A stretch of 64,000 nucleotides of DNA, from contig NC_090288.1 in assembly GCF_037392515.1 (NCBI RefSeq), forward strand, positions 14,117,969 to 14,181,968. The letters are read 5' to 3'. The position numbers and the translations under genes are program-made. Source of the DNA: Haliotis asinina (taxonomy: Eukaryota > Mollusca > Gastropoda > Lepetellida > Haliotidae). The notes beneath the pieces are model-generated. The model was not told the DNA's origin and ran no database searches. It worked only from the letters and a program-made list of their open reading frames with translations. This document shows positions 60,780-64,000 of the stretch, piece after piece (position 1 is the first letter of the stretch; every line of letters begins with the position of its first letter).

Positions 60780-60912
60780 TACGGTTGATGACCGTGACGT
60801 CGAAACAACGTCGCACCAATGCAACGTTTACTTACACTCGTTAAACTTCAGCAAATGTTGTAAAAGTCCCTTTTCAGTAGAGAAAGTATATCGACCTGTC
60901 TCCTGGATTCCA
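60780..60912 (+). repeat. Duplicated block with CRE-like TGACGTC, second copy
   Basis: Second copy of 58,019-58,155, spaced 2.76 kb away, with a short extra stretch (CCCTTTTCAG) in the middle. Confidence 0.85.
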
Positions 60913-62340
60913 ACCCGCGATCTTTGTAGGCTTGGTTCATGTGTACACGCTGTATAGAATCCTATTTCCCATCACTTTAATTGATAAACTTGCCTGCAAT
61001 AGTCTCAGAAATTGATTATACTCATCCTAAAGTGGCCGTCATGTATCTCCACGGCTCATTATTGAAACGTTTCAGCGGCTTGGAGCTATCCGGGTATTAC
61101 TAATTCACGTCGTTCCACGCCGTCCTCGACGATGGAAGTCTACATCGTCACCAACGACTACAACGAGACGCTCATAGACCCAGACAGATTAAGTCCGTTG
61201 GAAAGAACATTAAAGAGAGAAATGGGTTATCTAATTCTCTGTTGACCAGATGAATATGGTCTGTGTTGGTTCGACGGATTTTAGGAGTAGGGGTTCTATT
61301 AATCTGTGCTGATTGCAGAAGTTAGGTGGATATAAGTGCGCTGATTTCATACGCAATATGGCACTAACCATCTCTACAGAATGCCAGATAACTGCTGTCA
61401 TTGTCGTCGCTTCTATGAATATCGTCTGGAATTGAGAGAATTAAATGATACTTTTACGCATTGCTTAAACTTTCTGTAGAACACATCCTTTGAGTGAATG
61501 CTAGCTGAACTCTTTTCTCATTTTTGATGTAAAATCTTTCTAAACGGGGTCTGGTAGAAAGCTGTTGATAGATTGCTTTTATGTAAATCTAGACTGAATA
61601 AACAATCTAAGGACGGTCCATTCAAATTTAAAGTTTTTTTATGAAGAGTCAATTTTTCTCGAGAACTACGCTGTTTTCCTGATAGCAAGGATCCTTAAAA
61701 ACAAACTTTCATATCACTTTAAAGTGTCTGAGTTGCACAAAATCTTACTTGTTATACATTTCAGAATACTTGAGGCTTTTACCGGTGTATATATAAGTGG
61801 TATATATACTAAGAAATAACAATGTGGGTTTAGAGTATCATATGAATCATTAATAGAACGCAAGTGAAAATAGAAAGTACTACTTTTAAAGAGCGTGTTG
61901 CGAAATGGTGGAAATAGGTGGGCAATCGGTAAAACATTCGTTCTTCCCAATGCATCCTGCAGTGACCATGTCTTGTTCAATACTGACCATGTCTTGTTCA
62001 ATACTGACCATGTCTTGTTCAGTACTGACCTCATAAAGTTTTTCTGGTGTAGAAAAGGACTATCATGTATATGTTCGTGTAACGTATTCAAACCACGTAG
62101 AGTTCAGTGAGTGTGTAAATTCATGTGTTCAGTAAGACTTCAAACTTTCAGTACATTTCTCAAAACATTTGATCAGTTTCTGTACCTGACCATATGTTCG
62201 GTCATCTTAACTGGCTCGCGTTCAGAATTCAAGGACGTGTTTCGGGACCTGTTAGATTTTCGTGTGTTTGTTCTTTAACGCCGCAGCGAAATGATGGCGG
62301 TCAAATCGGATCACATAGGACCAGGCATAACTGACATCAT
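60913..62340. other. No gene seen; one 21-bp triplicate
   Basis: Three head-to-tail units of TGACCATGTCTTGTTCAATAC lie at 61,963-62,025; 21 bp keeps frame, so the surrounding open frame shows DHVLFNT three times, but nothing else suggests coding. Confidence 0.5.
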
Positions 62341-62344
62341 TCAC

Positions 62345-62480
62345 ATTTACCACTGATTTGAGATCTGATGATATCCATCAACCAAGTCAGCAAGCCTGTC
62401 CATCCAATCCCGTCTGTCACCCCTGCGACAAGCAGGTCTTGCTGAAGACCTAGTTTAATCGGAATCCCCAGCGAACCCGC
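62345..62480 (-). mobile_element. SINE, family 2, head part
   Basis: Minus strand: TTAAACTAGGTCTTCAGCAA, GACCTGCTTGTCGCAGGGG, ACGGGATTGGATGGACAGGC, TTGCTGACTTGGTTGATGG. This copy keeps the head best. Confidence 0.75.
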
Positions 62481-63345
62481 ATTTCGGACATGAAACAGTT
62501 AAGGCCAAAGTGTAAGTGTATTGATCACTTTAGGCCATGTGTTGATTACAGGAAAAATCCTGGGCCATGTGCTGATGTCATAAAAACATTTAGACGATAT
62601 TTTAAACACAGGGGCTTGCAACGCTAAAAACTGCCACCAAGGTTTATATGTCACTGACGGGGTCTCAGCACTGTATGAAAAGAATTTTTGTACTTCCGGT
62701 CACGAGTTCAGTGAAAAAAAGATAACTCGTGTCAAACCACGCTTTCAGTATGTGACCCTAAGTTGTGTCCAGTACACGAAAGACATACGCCAGCCATTCA
62801 GTAAACACATGAAACTGCTCAGAATAATTGTTGATTGTTTCTTAAATATATAGTTAACATTTGACTTATCTGTATAACTGGTGTTCGTCTCAAATATTCA
62901 ATTCGTTAACACTTAAGCAATTTACATTCTCGATTAGACGGGTATTACGAAGAAAATTCATCACTTTAATATGGGAAATACCACCCTCGTTCCGTCAGTC
63001 GGCATTTGCCTCGCCTAAATCAAATACCATTTAACGGGACGAAGTTGATATTTTTCATATAAAAACACACACTCGAGATGAATCCTATTTTCATGTGCAT
63101 ATTACTGTTTCCCCATTTTTTCCATTACCGTTTGAACTATAAAATCAATAACCTCATAAGCATATTTTTCACAGAAAAACAGACATAAGAAACCGTGCGA
63201 AAATTAGCCATAAGCTTGAACTATAGTTTCCTGAGCATTCAGATTTTTGTGTGTGGTCTGTATACTACTGATTTCAATCACTCCACGTAACCGAAATATA
63301 CCAAATGCACGTTTAAATTTAATTTAGTTAATTTATGTGAATTCT
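62481..63345. other. No gene seen
   Basis: AT-rich, no recognised repeats; a phrase near TGGGCCATGTGCTGAT is loosely repeated around 62,530-62,570. Confidence 0.4.
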
Positions 63346-63352
63346 TTTTCAG

Positions 63353-63510
63353 TTGCACTAATTCCAGCCCCGTTAGATCAGTTCCAAATCAAATATATGG
63401 ATCCCAGACCTTGTATACGAATGTTAGTTTACTTACAATACATGAATTCTCGTCGTTATTCAACAGCCAGCTGCAACCTCTGTCGAGAAAGCCGTCATAA
63501 GTTCGACTAA
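63353..63510 (+). CDS. Candidate downstream exon of the signal-peptide gene
   Basis: A TTCTTTTTCAG acceptor is followed by a frame that, in the phase required by the exon ending at 50,091, stays open for 51 codons to TAA (ALIPAPLDQFQIKYMDPRPC near its start, three Cys). If joined it would make a secreted peptide of about 77 residues. An open run of this length is not rare by chance, and the intervening 13 kb intron makes this speculative. Confidence 0.2.
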
Positions 63511-64000
63511 GGCTGACCCAGATTAGCGTCCATTAAATATTGATATCTCCCGGCACATATAAAATCATACACTTGCCAATAACCGAGGTAATGGTGTTTC
63601 GTACTCAAACACATGTGAAAGTATCGCGTCGCGAGTGGCATTATCCGTTAATTCGTCCTTATTTCATTACAGGCGTCATCATTGCTGAATGTGTTTGCTT
63701 ATAAACATCGCTTACGGACTGTGTGGAGGCATGCATAATAGATAGCCTCTCCCCTGACCTAATGTTCTGTTATTGCAGAGCTTCATCTTGGCCATTGTCT
63801 AGATCTATGTCTTCTCTCAGCCAATCGATACAGTCTTTGTTGCATCAATTCCTCACGAGCACAGGCCATCTGAAACCGCTTCGATGCTTCAACACTGCCT
63901 GACCACAGTTGTGGTTGTGGGTGGCTTGTTCAGAGGCTTATCCAGCAAATGTGATTCTACGGACATCTTAAAGCATGCAGAGGCTGTTTCGCTCCAAACG
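63511..64000. other. No gene seen
   Basis: Unremarkable sequence to the window edge. Confidence 0.4.

Overview
The window looks like invertebrate, most likely gastropod mollusc, nuclear DNA. My best guess is an abalone (Haliotis), because two short tRNA-headed SINE families occur again and again with the tail GATATTGCTGGAATATTGC...GGCGTAAAAC...ACTCACTCAC, which I associate with abalone sequence. This is recognition from memory and was not searched. The window is gene-poor and repeat-rich.

Positions 1-47,240 are a degenerate tandem array of a roughly 10 kb unit. Copy A is split into 1-3,470, 15,684-18,060 and about 22,390-23,345. Copy B (23,346-33,230) is the most complete. Copy C (33,231-46,090) is interrupted by a LINE. 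Copy D (46,091-47,240) is a short, more diverged remnant. The copies differ mainly by insertions and deletions: copy A carries a fossil DIRS-type retroelement (3,471-8,287) that itself holds a TTAA-flanked THAP/Kolobok-like DNA transposon (4,499-5,782), copy B carries a candidate solo LTR, and copy C carries an L1/Tx1-type LINE (about 39,243-42,900 or further).

The most interesting stretch is 8,292-15,600. It starts directly after TTAA with a 79-bp sequence that recurs, again directly after TTAA and in the same orientation, at 15,601. It holds two convergent intron-containing genes. The plus-strand gene encodes a cysteine cluster, a linker, and the zinc-binding intracellular 'ballast' domain otherwise best known from the P2X7 ion channel, with no channel part. 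The minus-strand gene is an eight-exon DDE-type transposase with GDGRNDSPG, TDQSSM, HQYDIWH and ALESFN motifs. Together they look like a two-gene, TTAA-targeting transposon carrying a P2X7-like domain.

From about 47,240 to the end the sequence is mostly single copy with scattered SINEs. The clearest host gene signal is a first coding exon (50,016-50,091) with a good start context, a signal peptide and a CAG|GTAGGT donor. Its continuation is mostly or wholly outside the window, so 50,092 onward is probably a long first intron. That intron holds a dead Tc1/mariner copy in which a 20-bp piece spanning a catalytic-site motif has grown into a 13-unit minisatellite. Many features are repeat fossils, and exon structures were read by eye.
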